A stretch of DNA of 64,000 nucleotides from Falsiroseomonas frigidaquae (GTDB taxonomy: Bacteria > Pseudomonadota > Alphaproteobacteria > Acetobacterales > Acetobacteraceae), in assembly GCF_012163145.1 (NCBI RefSeq), contig NZ_JAAVTX010000002.1, positions 372,001 to 436,000 of the forward strand, read 5' to 3'. Below, piece by piece: positions 34,514 to 42,713 of this stretch. Position 1 is the stretch's first letter. Every line of letters starts with the position of its first letter. A program made the position numbers and the translations under genes. The notes under the pieces are model-generated. The model was not told the origin of the DNA. It saw only the letters and a list, made by a program, of their open reading frames with translations, and searched no databases.

Positions 34514-34720
34514 TCACCGGCGATGGTGACTTTGGCGCTGCGCATTCTCCAGCGCCTGCCGTTCCGCCGCACCGAGCAGCGCATTCCGCCGGTTCTGTTC
34601 GGAGAGATAGCAGGTATCGCGGCTGATACCCTGAGCCTCGCAATCCGCCATACGTTGCTGGGGTGTCGAACACCCCGCCAGCAAACCAGCCCCGAGCAGC
34701 ATGGCGCCGAATATCCGCAT
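34514..34720 (-). CDS. Small lipoprotein of unknown function
   Basis: This 68-residue protein has a lipoprotein signal peptide with lipobox LLAGC (Cys near residue 16) and a hydrophilic tail with two further cysteines (ADCEAQG and DTCYLSE) that probably pair. AAGGA lies 9 nt before the ATG. It is cotranscribed, 14 nt upstream, with the lysozyme-inhibitor-like gene. Confidence 0.7.
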   Translation of the reverse strand: MRIFGAMLLGAGLLAGCSTPQQRMADCEAQGISRDTCYLSEQNRRNALLGAAERQALENAQRQSHHRR

Positions 34721-34847
34721 CGTCTTTTCCTTCCGCGGGATCGAGGCGGGAAACGGCGACGAGTCGGGTGAGTTGCCTGCAAGAAGGCGGTCGACGTCAC
34801 GGCATGGCGAGCGGGATGCCACGGGCGGTCCGGGCCGGACCTACGCC

Positions 34848-35510
34848 TCACTCCCGGCGCAGCACCCCATCCACCAGCCGGTCCGCCCAGGCCCGGCTCT
34901 GGAAGGCGGCGCGGAGCGCCACCTCGTCATAATCCTGGCGCAGCCAGTCGAGGAACGGCTTCGGCCCATGCGCCGCCTGGAAGGCGGCGTAGTCGCGAAA
35001 AAACGCATCGAGGATGCCCGTGCGGCTCGCGGAAACATGGCCGAAGCGCCAATGCAGCTGGTCCAGCGCCGCCTCCACCGGGCGGCCCTGCAGCAGCAGC
35101 CAGATGCCGGCGATCAGCCCGGTGCGGTCGGCGCCGGATTTGCAGTGGATCAGCACCGGCTCCGGCATCTCCGCCAGCAGGTCGACCAGGCGCAGGATGC
35201 GGTCCTTGTGCGGCGCGCCGCGGCTTTCGAAGGGCGCATCGGCATGCACCAGCCCCAGCTCCCCGGCCCGCGCCCGGCCCAGCGCATCGCTGCCGCAATC
35301 CTGCCGGTGGCCGCGCAGGTTGATGACGGAGCGCAGCCCGAAGCGCCGCTTGGCGGCATCGAGCTGCCAGGGCAGCGGGTGGTTGGACCGGTACAGCCGC
35401 CCAGGCTCCACCACCCCCCAGTTGCGCCAGGAAATGCGCAGCGCGGCGTGGTCCACCAGCAGGCTGTTGATCCAGGCGGCGCGGCGCCCGGCGGAGGAGG
35501 AAAGGTTCAC
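34848..35510 (-). CDS. Dual-specificity/tyrosine protein phosphatase-like protein
   Basis: This 220-residue protein carries the Cys-x5-Arg phosphatase signature HCKSGADRT (Cys123, Arg129), preceded by FGLRSVINLRGH and a general-acid region around DAPFES. It resembles the small phosphatases of Rhodospirillales, which may act on tyrosine, phosphoinositides or nucleotides. The start is uncertain: no ATG fits, and I chose GTG 35510. The upstream part of the open frame is not protein-like. Target and pathway are unknown. Confidence 0.75.
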   Translation of the reverse strand: MNLSSSAGRRAAWINSLLVDHAALRISWRNWGVVEPGRLYRSNHPLPWQLDAAKRRFGLRSVINLRGHRQDCGSDALGRARAGELGLVHADAPFESRGAPHKDRILRLVDLLAEMPEPVLIHCKSGADRTGLIAGIWLLLQGRPVEAALDQLHWRFGHVSASRTGILDAFFRDYAAFQAAHGPKPFLDWLRQDYDEVALRAAFQSRAWADRLVDGVLRRE

Positions 35511-35611
35511 CGCCCCGATATGGCGGCTGCACGGGCGCAAGGCCAGCCTCGGCAACGAACGGTCGCCGCGCGGCTGCGTTGAATCCCCGGTAGCAGGAGG
35601 AACCCAGCACC

Positions 35612-35809
35612 ATGACCAACGCCAAGATCCCGCCCGTGCCGCCCGAGAACCAGAGCCCCGCAGGCCAGTCGAGCCCGGGCGGCAGCCCGATCGAGGAGGA
35701 TGTGGCCAAGGCCAACATCGAATCACAGAACCGCAAGACCAAGCAGCAGGGTCGCCAGGGCAATACCTGGCAGAACACCCACAACGTCGGCTACCAGCAG
35801 GATCGCTGA
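35612..35809 (+). CDS. Small hydrophilic protein, unknown
   Basis: This 65-residue protein is disordered, rich in Pro, Gln and Asn, with no hydrophobic core. AGGAGG stands 11 nt before the ATG, a strong site. A second tiny gene begins 2 nt after its stop. The sequence is not low-complexity in a simple sense, and the pair may be stress or starvation proteins. Confidence 0.6.
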   Translation: MTNAKIPPVPPENQSPAGQSSPGGSPIEEDVAKANIESQNRKTKQQGRQGNTWQNTHNVGYQQDR

Positions 35810-35811
35810 GC

Positions 35812-36039
35812 ATGGCCGGACCGCGCAGCACCGACCATAAGCCGCAGACCGACCGCACCGGTGGTGGTCCCGGCAGCGCCCACCAGGGCGGCAGCCACGG
35901 CCACACCACCCGCGACCGCGACGATCACGGGCCTGAGCCGGGCGAGGCGACCAATACCACGCAGAGCCGGGTCTCCGGTGGCGGCGGCGAACGGGACCGC
36001 CACCATACCCACGACACCACCCGCAAGGGCGGTGGCTGA
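35812..36039 (+). CDS. Small His/Gly/Asp-rich protein, unknown
   Basis: This 75-residue protein has a high share of His, Asp, Gly, Thr and Arg, with HHTHD near the end, which may bind metal ions. It starts 2 nt after the upstream tiny gene and is surely on the same transcript. No family is recognised. Confidence 0.55.
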   Translation: MAGPRSTDHKPQTDRTGGGPGSAHQGGSHGHTTRDRDDHGPEPGEATNTTQSRVSGGGGERDRHHTHDTTRKGGG

Positions 36040-36040
36040 A

Positions 36041-36661
36041 CTATTGCGGCAGCGTCGCCCGGGCCCAGGCGGCGCGCAGCAGCCACCAGACCGCCAGCCC
36101 GGCCAGGCCAAGCCCGCCGAGCAGCAGCGCGTCGCCCCGATCCTCCAGCACCGTCGCCAGATGCCCGGCGACGGTGCCGGGCAGCAGCAGCAGCGGCGCC
36201 CAGACAAGGGCGGAGGTGACGTTCGCCAGCTGGAACCGCCATTCCCGCATGCGGGAAACCCCGGCAATCACCGGTGCCACCGCGCGCAGCGGGCTGATGA
36301 AGCGGGCGATGAACACGGTCCAGACGCCCCATCTGCGAAACGCCAGGACACCGCGGCCATAAAGCCGCCGGTGCCGCCGCGGCAGATGGGTCCGCACGAA
36401 GCCCGGCCCGAGCCAGCGGGACAGCCAGAAGCCCAGTGCATCCCCGATCACGGCGCCCATGATGGTGGCGAGCACCACCGGCCAGGCGGGTAGCACCCCG
36501 CTGCCGATCAGCAGGCCGAGGCCCAGCAGCAGCGCCGACCCCGGCAGGAAGATGCCGATCAGCGGCACGGATTCGATGAAGGCGACGGCAAAGGCGATCA
36601 GCGGCGCCCAGCCCGCATGCGCCTCCGCCCACCCCACCACAGCCACCGTCAACGCATCCAT
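36041..36661 (-). CDS. DedA-family membrane protein
   Basis: This 206-residue protein is a DedA/VTT family member with about five membrane segments. The conserved region is FARFISPLRAVAPVIAG, with the family Arg residues, and the earlier FIESVPLIGIFLPGS. DedA proteins are needed for membrane potential and lipid carrier recycling (undecaprenyl phosphate flipping in the UptA type). I start it at ATG 36661; the longer frame would add a Cys-rich leader of doubtful nature. It converges on the small His-rich gene with one base between. Confidence 0.82.
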   Translation of the reverse strand: MDALTVAVVGWAEAHAGWAPLIAFAVAFIESVPLIGIFLPGSALLLGLGLLIGSGVLPAWPVVLATIMGAVIGDALGFWLSRWLGPGFVRTHLPRRHRRLYGRGVLAFRRWGVWTVFIARFISPLRAVAPVIAGVSRMREWRFQLANVTSALVWAPLLLLPGTVAGHLATVLEDRGDALLLGGLGLAGLAVWWLLRAAWARATLPQ

Positions 36662-36792
36662 GTCTGCCAGCTTCCGCACGGAATGGAGGAGGGGTGCGTG
36701 ACACAGGGACAGGGCCGGGCAAAGGCAAAACATCGCCGGCCGGCCGGCTTCCGGTTCACCTGCGCGCGGGGTGGCGCCGCAGGGTGCCCAGC

Positions 36793-36867
36793 GTCGGGGC
36801 GCCCAACTTCAGGGCGCCCAACTTCAGGGCGTCTGGCTTCAGGGCGTCTGGCTTCAGGCGCGCCACC
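36793..36867. repeat. 15-bp minisatellite downstream of the Bug binding-protein gene
   Basis: Five units of 15 bp stand in tandem: GTCGGGGCGCCCAAC, TTCAGGGCGCCCAAC, TTCAGGGCGTCTGGC twice, and a diverged TTCAGGCGCGCCACC. The array is in the 238-bp space between the start of the DedA gene and the 3' end of the Bug binding-protein gene. On the minus strand each unit carries CCTGAA, a stop-like trinucleotide. Function is unknown. It is not a CRISPR array (unit too short, no spacers). Confidence 0.75.
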
Positions 36868-36899
36868 TGCCGGCGGCGCGACCGAAGCCGGCCCGGCTG

Positions 36900-37898
36900 C
36901 TATTCCAGGCGGGCGCCGGAAATGCGCACCACCTCGCGCCACATCGGCCGCTCACGCCCCGCGCGTGCCGCAGCTTCCTCCGGCGTGCTCCAGATCGCGC
37001 GGGCACCGGTGCGCAGGAAGCGGTCCTGCATCGCCGGGGTCTCCGACACCGCCTTGATGCCGGCCGCCGCGCGCCGCATGATTTCCGCCGGCACGCCGGC
37101 CGGGAAGGCCATCGCGCACCAGGACGTCACCACGAAATCCGGCACGCCGGCTTCCGCCATGGTCGGCACGTCCGGCAGGGTCGGCCAGCGTTCCGCGCTG
37201 GTCACCGCCAGCGCCCGCATCTGGCCGCTGGCGATGATCGGGACGTAGGACGCCAGGTTGTCCAGCGCGAAATCCACATCGCCCGCCAGCAGCGCCGGGA
37301 TGGTCTGCGCCGCGCCGCGGAACGGCACATGCACGCCCTCGATCCCCAGCCGGTTGGTGAACATGGAACCGGAGAGATGCGGCGTGGTGCCGACACCCGG
37401 CGAGCCGTAGTTCACCCCGCCCCGCTTCGCCTTGGCCCAGGCCACGAAATCCCGCATGTTGGTCGCCGGCACATGCGCCGCCGGGACCGCCAGCACATTC
37501 GGCAGTTCCCAATGCATGGAGATCGGCGCGATGTCCTTCTCCGGGTCATAGGGCAGGCGGGCATACAGGTACTGGTTGATCGACCAGCCACCCACCGTCA
37601 CCGGCCCCATCGTGTAGCCATCCGGCGTGCTCTTCGCGATCGCGTCGGCGCCGATGTTGCCGCCGGCGCCGGGGCGGTTCTCCACCACGAAGGGCTGGCC
37701 GAGCGTCTGCGAAAGCTGTTCCGCCACCAGGCGCGCCAGCACATCGGTGGACCCGCCGGGCGGCCAGGGCACGATCACGCGGACCGGCCGGGCGGGCCAT
37801 TGCCCCTGCGCCAGGGCGGGGCTCGCCAGCGGCGGCAGGGTGGCGGCGAAAGGCGCGCCGAGCGTCGTGCCCAGCAGGGCGCGGCGGCTGATGATCAT
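36900..37898 (-). CDS. Bug/TctC-family periplasmic binding protein
   Basis: This 332-residue binding protein belongs to the tripartite tricarboxylate transporter (Bug) family. A signal peptide with RR at residues 5-6 ends near ALAQG. The ligand core is marked by VIVPWPPGGSTD, VVENRPGAGGN and the later HVPFRGAAQ. It normally delivers a carboxylate to TctAB, but no tctA or tctB gene is in the window, so it is an orphan, as is common in Acetobacteraceae and Burkholderiales. The ligand is unknown. Some members act as signal sensors. Confidence 0.87.
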   Translation of the reverse strand: MIISRRALLGTTLGAPFAATLPPLASPALAQGQWPARPVRVIVPWPPGGSTDVLARLVAEQLSQTLGQPFVVENRPGAGGNIGADAIAKSTPDGYTMGPVTVGGWSINQYLYARLPYDPEKDIAPISMHWELPNVLAVPAAHVPATNMRDFVAWAKAKRGGVNYGSPGVGTTPHLSGSMFTNRLGIEGVHVPFRGAAQTIPALLAGDVDFALDNLASYVPIIASGQMRALAVTSAERWPTLPDVPTMAEAGVPDFVVTSWCAMAFPAGVPAEIMRRAAAGIKAVSETPAMQDRFLRTGARAIWSTPEEAAARAGRERPMWREVVRISGARLE

Positions 37899-37965
37899 TC
37901 TTTGTGTCTCCTGGACGTGGTAGCCAATGCGCAGGATACCGGCGGCACGCCGCCGCCGCTACCGC

Positions 37966-38475
37966 TCACCCGTCGCGACGTGCCTGGTTGTCCCGGGTGG
38001 CCTGCGAAATGCTGCCGATGGCGCGCGGGTCCGGACCCGGATGAGCGCGATCCTTGCTGGTATCCCGCATGCCCGTGCCGGCATGCCGGCCCGGCTGCGG
38101 ATGATGCGGCCGCGCGGCGCGACGGCGTTCCAGCGCCCGGCGCAGGCCCTCGGCCGCCCGCGCATGGCGGCGCGCATCCTCGGCCCGGGCGAACTGGGCA
38201 TTCACCCGCCGCAGCGCCGCGGCGAAGACCTGCTTCTTCTCGGACAGCCGCTCGGCGGAGGTGCTGGCACCCCGCGCCTCCGCCTTGCCGCGGCGGGCGC
38301 GCGTCGCTTCGCGCACCAGGTCGCGGGCGCGGCGTTGCTGGGCGCGCAGGCGCTCCACCAGGTTGCGCAGGTCCTCGGGCGAAAGCTGCGCAAGCTCCGG
38401 ATGGTGGGTCGGCGCCAGCATGGTCGCCTCGTCATGCGACAGAAGGCGCCGCTCTTCCTTGCGGGTGATGGCCAT
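37966..38475 (-). CDS. Arg-rich helical protein of unknown function
   Basis: This 169-residue protein starts at ATG 38475 with GGAGG upstream. Its central part is strongly helical with an Arg/Ala bias (LRNLVERLRAQQRRARDLVREATRARRG broken up over 58-90), and the last 40 residues are disordered and Pro-rich. It has a highly positive charge and could bind nucleic acid. No family is recognised; a short coiled-coil is likely. Confidence 0.55.
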   Translation of the reverse strand: MAITRKEERRLLSHDEATMLAPTHHPELAQLSPEDLRNLVERLRAQQRRARDLVREATRARRGKAEARGASTSAERLSEKKQVFAAALRRVNAQFARAEDARRHARAAEGLRRALERRRAARPHHPQPGRHAGTGMRDTSKDRAHPGPDPRAIGSISQATRDNQARRDG

Positions 38476-38563
38476 GCGGGTGAATCCTCCAGTTAGATGG
38501 AAGATTGGTAACTTGTGGTGGCCGATCAAGTCTGCCGGGCTGTAATCCGGCAGCCCGGGTCGG

Positions 38564-40804
38564 TCAGGCCTGGCCGAGCCGGTGCCGGGCGAAGGGCAGG
38601 CTGCGGATGCGCCGGCCGGTGAGCACCGCGATGGCATTGGCCACCGCTGGCGGCACCCCCGGTGTACCCGGCTCCCCCACCCCGCCCATCGGTGCACCGC
38701 TCTCGACGATCCGCACATGCACCTTCGGCATCTCGCCGCGCATCAGGATGCGGTAGGTGTCGAAGTTGCGCTGTTGCGGGCGGCCACCCTCGAAGACCAC
38801 CTCCTCGAAGGCGGCGGAGGACAGGCCGATGCAGGCGGCGCTTTCCACCTGCGCCTTGATGATGGCGGGGTTCACGATGCTGCCTGGGTCGATGGCGACG
38901 AACAGGTCGTGCACCACCGCCTCCCCGTCCCGCAGCGAAACCTCCGCCACCGTCGCCACCTCCGACCCGAAGGGGGAGGCCATGGCCAGGCCGCGGGCGC
39001 GCCTGGTGCCGTCCGCCGCCTCGAACGGCCCGCGCCGCCAGCCGCCGGACAGGTCCACCACGGCATCGAGCAGCGCCAGGTGGCGCGGCTGCCCGGCCAG
39101 ATGGGCGCGGCGGAACGCCAGCGGGTCGGCCCCGGCGGCGTCGGCCACCTCATCCAGGAAGGCTTCGTAGAAGAAGTCGTTCATCGAATGGCCGACGGAG
39201 CGCCAGAAGCCGACATTCACCGGGTGCGCCACATGCACCCACTCGACCCGCCGGTTCGGAATCGCGTAGGGCTTGAAGGCGACGCCCTCCACCGCGGAAC
39301 TGTCGACCGGCGGGTTGCCCATCCGCGCCGCGCCGAAGTGCTTCGCCACCGGTCCCTCGCCCGGCACCGTGGCGTGCAGGGCGATGATCCTGCCGGCCGC
39401 ATCCAGCCCGGCACGCAGCCGCGCGAACCCCATCGGGCGGTAGGCATCCCGGGAAAATTCCTCCTCCCGCGTCCAGATCACCTTCACCGGCTTGCCCACC
39501 GCGCGGGCCAGGCGGATCGCCTGGTTCATCGGGTGGATGCTGCCATAGGTGAAGTGCCGGCCGAAGAAGCCGCCGAGCAGCGGGGTGTGGATACGGACCT
39601 GCTCCGCCGCCAGCCCGGATTCCCGTGCGGCGATGCCCTGGAAGGCTTCCGGCGCCTGGTTCGGGGTCCAGACATCCAGCGTGCCATCCGCGTTGAAGCG
39701 CACGGTGGCGGAGGGCGGTTCGAGCTGGGCATGCGCCAGGTAGGGCGCATCGTAATCCGCGGTGACCACCTTGGCGGCGTCGCGCAGCGCGGTGGCGGCA
39801 TCGCCCTGCATGTCGCTGGCCGGATTGCCCGGCGCATCGGCCTGCGTCCGCAGCGCATCCCGCATCCCGGCCGAGGAGAAATCCTCCGGCACCACCGGCT
39901 CACCGGACAGCGCGGTCCAGGCCACCTCCGCCGCCTCCACGGCCTTGCGGGCGCGCCAGAAGCTGTCGGCCAGCACGGCCACGGCGCCGGGCAGGCGGTG
40001 CACCGAATGCACGCCCGGCATCTCCCTCAGCGCCGCCTCGTTCAGCACCTCGCCCGGCTCGGCGCCGGCGCGCGGGGCATGCACCACGGCGGCCTGCAGC
40101 ATGCCGTCGACGCGCATGTCGATGCCGTACTGCGCCTGGCCGGTGCTTTTGGCGCGGGTATCGAGCCGGCTGGCGGGCGTGCCGATCAGGCGCCAGGCGC
40201 CCGCCTTGGGCTGCGCGTCGCCCGGCACCGGCAGCGCGGCCGCTTCCTCCGCCAATTCGCCATAGGGGATGCGGCGGCCGCTGGCGGCATGGACAACGAA
40301 GCCCGGCTCCGTGCCGAGTTCCGCCGCCGGCACGCCGAGGCGCCGCGCGCCCGCCGCCAGCAGCATCGCCCGCGCGGTGGCGCCGAGCACGCGGAAATGC
40401 GCGAAGCTGTTGCGGATGGAGAAGCTGCCGCCGGTGACGCGGCGGGTGCCGTTGAACAGCACCTGGTAGTCCGGGCCGGCCGCCGCGGTCTGTACCTCGA
40501 AGGCCGCGAGGTCGGCGTCCAGCTCCTCCGCCACGATCTGCGCGACGGCGGTGTGGATGCCCTGCCCGCCCTCGGCGAAGGGGTTCTGCAGCAGGATGCG
40601 GCCATCGGGCCTGATGGTCAGGTAGGACGGCACCTTGCGGGCATGCGCCAGCCCGCCCATGGCCTGGGCGCGCGCCGGGCGCTGCGGAATGCCGAGGGCG
40701 AGCAGCAGCCCGCCACCGAATCCGGCCAGCAGCGTGGCGCGGCGCGAGAGGTTGAGCGGCTCATTGCCCTGGAGTGCGGCGAGCGCATCGTCGAGACGGG
40801 TCAT
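38564..40804 (-). CDS. Molybdenum hydroxylase large subunit (xanthine dehydrogenase family)
   Basis: This 746-residue molybdopterin-binding subunit resembles isoquinoline 1-oxidoreductase beta subunits (IorB) and related aldehyde oxidoreductases. A Tat signal with NLSRRATLL (residues 26-34) directs it across the inner membrane. Family sequences include NPFAEGGQGIHT, LEPPSATVR, GGFFGRHF, and GGVGEPGTPGVPPA near the end, where the catalytic Glu lies (Gly-Glu-Pro). Together with the [2Fe-2S] subunit upstream it oxidises an N-heterocycle or aldehyde. It starts 13 nt after the small subunit. No MoCo maturation gene is near. Confidence 0.88.
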   Translation of the reverse strand: MTRLDDALAALQGNEPLNLSRRATLLAGFGGGLLLALGIPQRPARAQAMGGLAHARKVPSYLTIRPDGRILLQNPFAEGGQGIHTAVAQIVAEELDADLAAFEVQTAAAGPDYQVLFNGTRRVTGGSFSIRNSFAHFRVLGATARAMLLAAGARRLGVPAAELGTEPGFVVHAASGRRIPYGELAEEAAALPVPGDAQPKAGAWRLIGTPASRLDTRAKSTGQAQYGIDMRVDGMLQAAVVHAPRAGAEPGEVLNEAALREMPGVHSVHRLPGAVAVLADSFWRARKAVEAAEVAWTALSGEPVVPEDFSSAGMRDALRTQADAPGNPASDMQGDAATALRDAAKVVTADYDAPYLAHAQLEPPSATVRFNADGTLDVWTPNQAPEAFQGIAARESGLAAEQVRIHTPLLGGFFGRHFTYGSIHPMNQAIRLARAVGKPVKVIWTREEEFSRDAYRPMGFARLRAGLDAAGRIIALHATVPGEGPVAKHFGAARMGNPPVDSSAVEGVAFKPYAIPNRRVEWVHVAHPVNVGFWRSVGHSMNDFFYEAFLDEVADAAGADPLAFRRAHLAGQPRHLALLDAVVDLSGGWRRGPFEAADGTRRARGLAMASPFGSEVATVAEVSLRDGEAVVHDLFVAIDPGSIVNPAIIKAQVESAACIGLSSAAFEEVVFEGGRPQQRNFDTYRILMRGEMPKVHVRIVESGAPMGGVGEPGTPGVPPAVANAIAVLTGRRIRSLPFARHRLGQA

Positions 40805-40817
40805 GGCGCACGCTCCC

Positions 40818-41270
40818 TCACGCCGCATCCGCCGCCTGGCGGATGCCGGCGGCGATCATGTTGTAGGTGCCGCAGCGGCAGAGATTGGTCATCGCGGCCA
40901 CGATGTCGGCCTCGCTCGGCTTCGGCGTGTCCTTCAGCAGGGCGGTGGCCGCCATCAGCTGGCCGGACTGGCAGTAGCCGCATTGCGGCACGTCCAGCGC
41001 CACCCAGGCGGCGACCAGGCGGGCGCCGACCGGATCGGCCTCCACCGCCTCGATGGTGGTGATCTTCTGGCCCGCCACACTGTCCACCGGCACCTGGCAG
41101 GACCGCATGGCGGCGCCATCGACCAGCACGGTGCAGGCGCCGCATTGGGCCACGCCGCAGCCGTATTTGGTGCCGGTCAGGCCCAGCGTGTCCCGCAGCA
41201 CCCACAGCAGCGGCGTGTCACCTTCGACATCCACCTGGCGGGTCGCGCCATTCACGGTGATTTCGACCAT
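40818..41270 (-). CDS. Molybdenum hydroxylase [2Fe-2S] subunit
   Basis: This 150-residue iron-sulphur subunit has both [2Fe-2S] sites of the family. The plant-ferredoxin type has Cys38, Cys43, Cys46 and Cys58. The second, helical one has Cys97, Cys100, Cys131 and Cys133 (PQCGYCQSG and NLCRCG). It feeds electrons from the molybdenum centre of the large subunit to an acceptor. GGAGG is close to the ATG at 41270. No FAD subunit is present, as expected for IorAB-type enzymes that use cytochromes or quinones. Confidence 0.92.
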   Translation of the reverse strand: MVEITVNGATRQVDVEGDTPLLWVLRDTLGLTGTKYGCGVAQCGACTVLVDGAAMRSCQVPVDSVAGQKITTIEAVEADPVGARLVAAWVALDVPQCGYCQSGQLMAATALLKDTPKPSEADIVAAMTNLCRCGTYNMIAAGIRQAADAA

Positions 41271-41370
41271 CTTCGCCTCCTGGATGGGGGCCCAGAATGA
41301 CCCTTCGGGCGGGCAGATTGCCGCCGCCCCGGGCCCGGAGTCGAGCGACGGTTTGCAACCGCGCCGCACG

Positions 41371-41442
41371 CTGGATCAGGGCCCGCTGCCGGCTGGATCA
41401 GGGCCGGCTGCCGGCTGGATCAGGGCGGGCCGGATCAGGGCC
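41371..41442. repeat. 22-bp tandem repeat at the 3' end of hemF
   Basis: Two 22-bp units starting CTGGATCAGGGC (41371-41392 and 41393-41414) are followed by a 16-bp unit and a last partial copy. The final copy overlaps the last codons and stop of hemF (minus strand), so the array looks like copies of the gene's own end placed downstream. The pairs of CCCTGATCC carry TGA in each unit. Confidence 0.7.
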
Positions 41443-42325
41443 AGCCAGTTTCCGGCGGCAGCGACATCAGGATGGCCTCGACATTGCCGCCGGTCTTCAG
41501 GCCGAAGATGGTGCCGCGGTCGTACAGCAGGTTGAATTCCACGTAGCGGCCACGGCGCATCAGCTGGTGCGCGCGCTCGGCTTCGGTCCAGGGCTCGTGC
41601 ATCCGGTGGCGGACGATGCCGGGATAGGCCTCGAGGAAGGCCAGGCCGACATCCTTCGTGAAGGCGAAATCGGCCTCCGCCCCATGGCCCGGCGTGCGGT
41701 CGCCCAGCCAGTCGTAGAAGATGCCGCCCAGGCCACGCGGTTCATTGCGGTGCGGCAGGAAGAAGTACTCGTCGCACCATTGCTTGAAGCGCGGGTAGTA
41801 GGTCGGGTCGTGGCGGTCGCAGGCGGCCTTGTAGGCGGCGTGGAAACGGGCCGCGTCCTCGATGCTGTGCGGCGCCGCGTGGTCCATCGGCGTGATGTCG
41901 CCGCCGCCGCCGAACCAGGCCTTGGTGGTCAGGATGAAGCGCGTGTTCATGTGCACCGCCGGCACGCGCGGGCTGCGCTGGTGCGCCACCAGGCTGATGC
42001 CGGTGGCGAGGAAGCGCGGATCCTCCTCCGCCCCCGGGATCTGCTTGCGGAATTCCGGCGAGAATTCGCCGAAGACGGTGGAGACATTGACGCCCACCTT
42101 CTCGAACACCCGGCCCTTCATCACCGCCATGACGCCGCCGCCGCCTTCCGGCCGCACCCAGGGGGTGCGCTGGAAGCGGCCCGCGGGCAGGCCGGCATGC
42201 GGGCCACTGGTGAGTTCGTCCTCGATCGCCTCGAAGCTCGCGCAGATCCGGTCGCGCAGGCTCTCGAACCAGGTGCGGGCGGGTTCGACCATCGGATGTG
42301 CGAGCGGCAGCGGCGATTCAGGCAT
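41435..42325 (-). CDS. hemF: Coproporphyrinogen III oxidase, oxygen-dependent
   Basis: This 296-residue enzyme makes protoporphyrinogen IX from coproporphyrinogen III by oxidative decarboxylation of two propionates, using oxygen. Family sequences are [33 protein letters not shown], and the end region [16 protein letters not shown] and SLPPETGW. Length is typical. ATG 42325 is the start that matches the family; the longer frame is not. It is divergent from petA and feeds heme to the respiratory complexes next door, although it is not cotranscribed with them. Confidence 0.95.
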   Translation of the reverse strand: MPESPLPLAHPMVEPARTWFESLRDRICASFEAIEDELTSGPHAGLPAGRFQRTPWVRPEGGGGVMAVMKGRVFEKVGVNVSTVFGEFSPEFRKQIPGAEEDPRFLATGISLVAHQRSPRVPAVHMNTRFILTTKAWFGGGGDITPMDHAAPHSIEDAARFHAAYKAACDRHDPTYYPRFKQWCDEYFFLPHRNEPRGLGGIFYDWLGDRTPGHGAEADFAFTKDVGLAFLEAYPGIVRHRMHEPWTEAERAHQLMRRGRYVEFNLLYDRGTIFGLKTGGNVEAILMSLPPETGWP

Positions 42326-42464
42326 GGCGGGACCTTCCTTCGATGGCAGCCCTGGAAGGCCACGCATGGCGCAAGATTGGCAGGGGCTTAACCGGATGGC
42401 GACCCTTCGCGGCATAGGATGCCCGCGGAGGGGTTGCGGCCAAGAATTCAGGCGCAACAGCGGA

Positions 42465-42493
42465 TGGACACCGCCACAACCCACCCTTTATAT
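42465..42493 (+). promoter_or_regulatory. Sigma-70-like promoter upstream of petABC
   Basis: TGGACA (42465-42470) and TTATAT (42488-42493) are 17 bp apart, close to a sigma-70 promoter. It lies about 220 bp before petA. The whole 42326-42713 space, 388 bp between divergent hemF and petA, holds no gene I can support. A leader of about 210 nt would follow. Position and match are the only evidence. Confidence 0.35.
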
Positions 42494-42713
42494 GCGCCGC
42501 AGCGCCATTTCCGGCAGTGGAGGCTCCCTTGCGCACATCGCGCAGGCGTCGAGCTGATCCATAACCCGGTTTGGTGCCGATGTTTCGCGGCGATGCGGGT
42601 CGCCTGGCGGGTCCGGTGACGGGCCGGCAGGGGATCCCGGATAGCGGGTCAGGCCGGTCGGGGTCCAGCCGGGCGGTCGGCCCCGATAGCGGCAGGCGGA
42701 GAAGGACGACGAG

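Noticed and set aside
36793-36867. CRISPR-like array or pentapeptide-repeat protein
   Set aside because: The units are 15 bp and directly adjacent with no spacers. Translated repeats do not fit the A-(D/N)-L-x-x pattern in register, and no supported start exists.
42419-42619. 66-residue plus-strand frame in the hemF-petA gap
   Set aside because: No ribosome binding site and no protein-like composition; it crosses the promoter candidate.
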